DNA of 6,097 nucleotides from DATKFM01 sp035544395 (GTDB lineage: Bacteria > Pseudomonadota > Alphaproteobacteria > Dongiales > Dongiaceae). The notes beneath the pieces are model-generated. The model did no database searches. It was not told the origin of the DNA and saw only the letters and a program-made list of their open reading frames with translations. Of the stretch, positions 4,974-6,097 are shown piece by piece. Every line of letters begins with the position of its first letter. Positions within the stretch are counted from its first letter, which is position 1. A program made the position numbers and the translations under genes. The stretch lies in assembly GCA_035544395.1 (NCBI GenBank), contig DATKFM010000273.1, forward strand, positions 1-6,097, in the 5' to 3' direction.

Positions 4974-6097
4974 ATGGCGACGATAAAAGGCGGTCCGGGG
5001 CGTGGCATCAACTTCGACGGCCTCAGTCTGCTCAATTTCCTGGAAGGTCCCACCGGGAGAACGCCGACCGGATTCATCGTGGCAAACGGCTCGGAGATCG
5101 TCGGACACAACTTCACCTACGACGTCAACGGCAATCCCATTTCGGGCATCGTCACTGAGATCAATGTGGTCACAAACGGGTCGCTCCTCATGACGATCGC
5201 GGGTCTACAGATGCCCATACAGACGCTTCAGGAGTTTGCGCAGGATGTCACCGCCACGCGCTTCCTGACGGCGGTATTGGCGGGCAACGACAAAATCGGC
5301 GGCAGTGAGGCCGGCGTTTCCGCAAATGTCATTGTTGGATTCGCAGGCAACGATTCCATCGACGGTGCTGAAGGCGACGACACGCTGCGGGGTGGAAGCG
5401 GCAATGACAGCCTGACGGGCGGCGACGGATTTGACAGCCTGATCGGTGGCGTGGGCAACGACATTTATGCCGTCGACGATGCGAATGATATTCTCGACGA
5501 AATCGGCGGCAAGGGCCTCGACACAGTCATTGTTCGCGGATCGTCGTTCTCGCTATTCACCAATAGCCGCGGCAGCATCGAGAACATCCAGATCGTCGCC
5601 AATGTCGACTCCTTTGTTTCGGGCAACGATCTGAACAACAAGATCACCGGCAATGACCTCAAGAGCAGCATCTTCGGTTTAGGCGGCAATGACACGATCG
5701 ATGCCGGCGGCGGTGATGATACACTCAACGGCGGCGCCGGCGCCGACAGGCTGCTTGGCGGCGGAGGCGCAGATGATCTGTTCGGCGGCTTCGGCCGCGA
5801 CATGCTGGTCGGCGGCGACGGCGACGACAGCTACGCCGTCGACGACGAAGACAGCGTGACCGAGGCCCTGGGCGGTGTGCTCGGCGGCGAAGACTCCGTA
5901 CGATACAACGGCACCAAGGGCAGCTATTCGCTGAGCGCGAATGTGGAGAACCTCGTGCTCGGTTCCGGGACGACTGGGGCCGGCAACGGGCTCGACAACG
6001 AAATCACTGGCAATTTGCTCAACAACAAGCTGTTCGGCCTCGCGGGCGATGACGATCTGGATGGCGCCGCTGGCGATGACACGCTTGATGGCGGCAA
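4974..6097 (+). CDS. RTX (hemolysin-type) calcium-binding repeat protein, 3' partial
   Basis: 374 codons are visible with no stop; the gene continues past the window. Residues 1-105 form a non-repetitive module (MATIKGGPGRGINFDG..., then FTYDVNGNPISGIVTEINV near 47-65) without a Sec signal peptide. This fits a type I secretion substrate, whose export signal would be at the unseen C-terminus. The rest is glycine- and aspartate-rich, with nonapeptides of the GGxGxDxUx type in blocks at residues 122-166 (five units), 235-288 (six) and 355 onward. These coil into a calcium-binding parallel beta-roll outside the cell. Between blocks lie linkers with YAVDD, SIEN/NVENL and the ITGN motif. Possible roles include adhesin, matrix protein, protease or other enzyme; no catalytic motif (such as the HExxH of serralysins) is in the visible part. 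It is probably a separate unit from the upstream cluster. Confidence 0.93.
   Translation, partial: MATIKGGPGRGINFDGLSLLNFLEGPTGRTPTGFIVANGSEIVGHNFTYDVNGNPISGIVTEINVVTNGSLLMTIAGLQMPIQTLQEFAQDVTATRFLTAVLAGNDKIGGSEAGVSANVIVGFAGNDSIDGAEGDDTLRGGSGNDSLTGGDGFDSLIGGVGNDIYAVDDANDILDEIGGKGLDTVIVRGSSFSLFTNSRGSIENIQIVANVDSFVSGNDLNNKITGNDLKSSIFGLGGNDTIDAGGGDDTLNGGAGADRLLGGGGADDLFGGFGRDMLVGGDGDDSYAVDDEDSVTEALGGVLGGEDSVRYNGTKGSYSLSANVENLVLGSGTTGAGNGLDNEITGNLLNNKLFGLAGDDDLDGAAGDDTLDGG
5337..5471 (+). repeat. RTX nonapeptide block 1 (five units)
   Basis: Five consecutive 27-base units encode residues 122-166: GFAGNDSID, GAEGDDTLR, GGSGNDSLT, GGDGFDSLI and GGVGNDIYA. Four of the five keep the small-residue-then-acidic pattern GxD/GND needed for calcium binding; the fourth has Phe at the variable position. 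Confidence 0.9.
5676..5837 (+). repeat. RTX nonapeptide block 2 (six units)
   Basis: Six consecutive units encode residues 235-288: GLGGNDTID, AGGGDDTLN, GGAGADRLL, GGGGADDLF, GGFGRDMLV and GGDGDDSYA. The last unit runs straight into YAVDD, as in block 1. Confidence 0.9.
6036..6097 (+). repeat. RTX nonapeptide block 3 (cut by window end)
   Basis: Units GLAGDDDLD and GAAGDDTLD (residues 355-372) are followed by the GG of a third unit, where the window stops. Confidence 0.85.

Larger units (their letters stand above)
5466..6097 (+). repeat. Higher-order repeat of about 120 residues in the RTX protein
   Basis: A first unit starts at Tyr165 (base 5466) and a second at Tyr287 (base 5832), 122 residues later. 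Both read YAVDD, then an acidic D-x-x-x-E-x-x-GG stretch, a hydrophobic DTV/DSV strand, S-x-SL, an EN motif (Glu203 and Glu325), N-x-ITGN, FGL-x-G, and GDDTL-x-GG. A two-residue length difference lies between EN and FGL. The second unit is incomplete at the window edge. Confidence 0.75.

Noticed and set aside
5228..5803. Proline/serine-rich minus-strand frames opposite the RTX repeats
   Set aside because: The repeated PPxxxSLP pattern is exactly the complement of Gly-Asp nonapeptides, so these are repeat shadows.
5337..6097. Tandem 27-base periodicity suggestive of a CRISPR array or DNA satellite
   Set aside because: The period is a protein-level nonapeptide; DNA units diverge and there are no constant repeats with unique spacers.

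Overview
The window looks like chromosomal DNA from a high-G+C alphaproteobacterium. I infer this from codon choice and from family resemblance (an alphaproteobacterial/fungal-type cysteine synthase, a short AlaX next to an SseA-type sulfurtransferase, and a DUF3303-like protein). The genus cannot be fixed. All supported genes are on the + strand.

Layout: (1) bases 2-382 hold the C-terminal part of an ADP-ribose-pyrophosphatase-like Nudix hydrolase that begins upstream of the window. (2) Bases 460-4521 hold five tightly spaced genes: cysteine synthase, a free-standing alanyl-tRNA editing protein (AlaX), a 90-residue DUF3303-like protein, a 3-mercaptopyruvate sulfurtransferase, and a 328-residue protein made of two fused GNAT acetyltransferase domains. 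The last two overlap by four bases (ATGA). (3) Bases 4522-4973 are a roughly 450-base gap with no convincing gene, opening with a perfect 8-bp hairpin. (4) From base 4974 to the end of the window runs the N-terminal part (374 codons) of a secreted-type RTX calcium-binding repeat protein. It has no stop in the window.

The middle block has a cysteine theme. Cysteine synthase makes cysteine from O-acetylserine and sulfide, and the sulfurtransferase uses 3-mercaptopyruvate, the transamination product of cysteine. AlaX hydrolyses tRNA(Ala) mischarged with serine or glycine, so it may protect translation when serine-type metabolites are abundant; that link is inference. The roles of the DUF3303 protein and the double GNAT are unknown. 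The two sulfur enzymes lack a visible Shine-Dalgarno sequence, and cysK has a perfect TATAAT just before its start codon. The AlaX, DUF3303 and RTX genes have ordinary purine-rich ribosome sites.

Nothing here is a clear new defence or mobile system. The most interesting items are the Arg-to-Trp change in the sulfurtransferase substrate site, the translationally coupled GNAT-GNAT fusion, the possible leaderless cysK transcript, and the RTX protein with a ~120-residue higher-order repeat and an unassigned N-terminal module.
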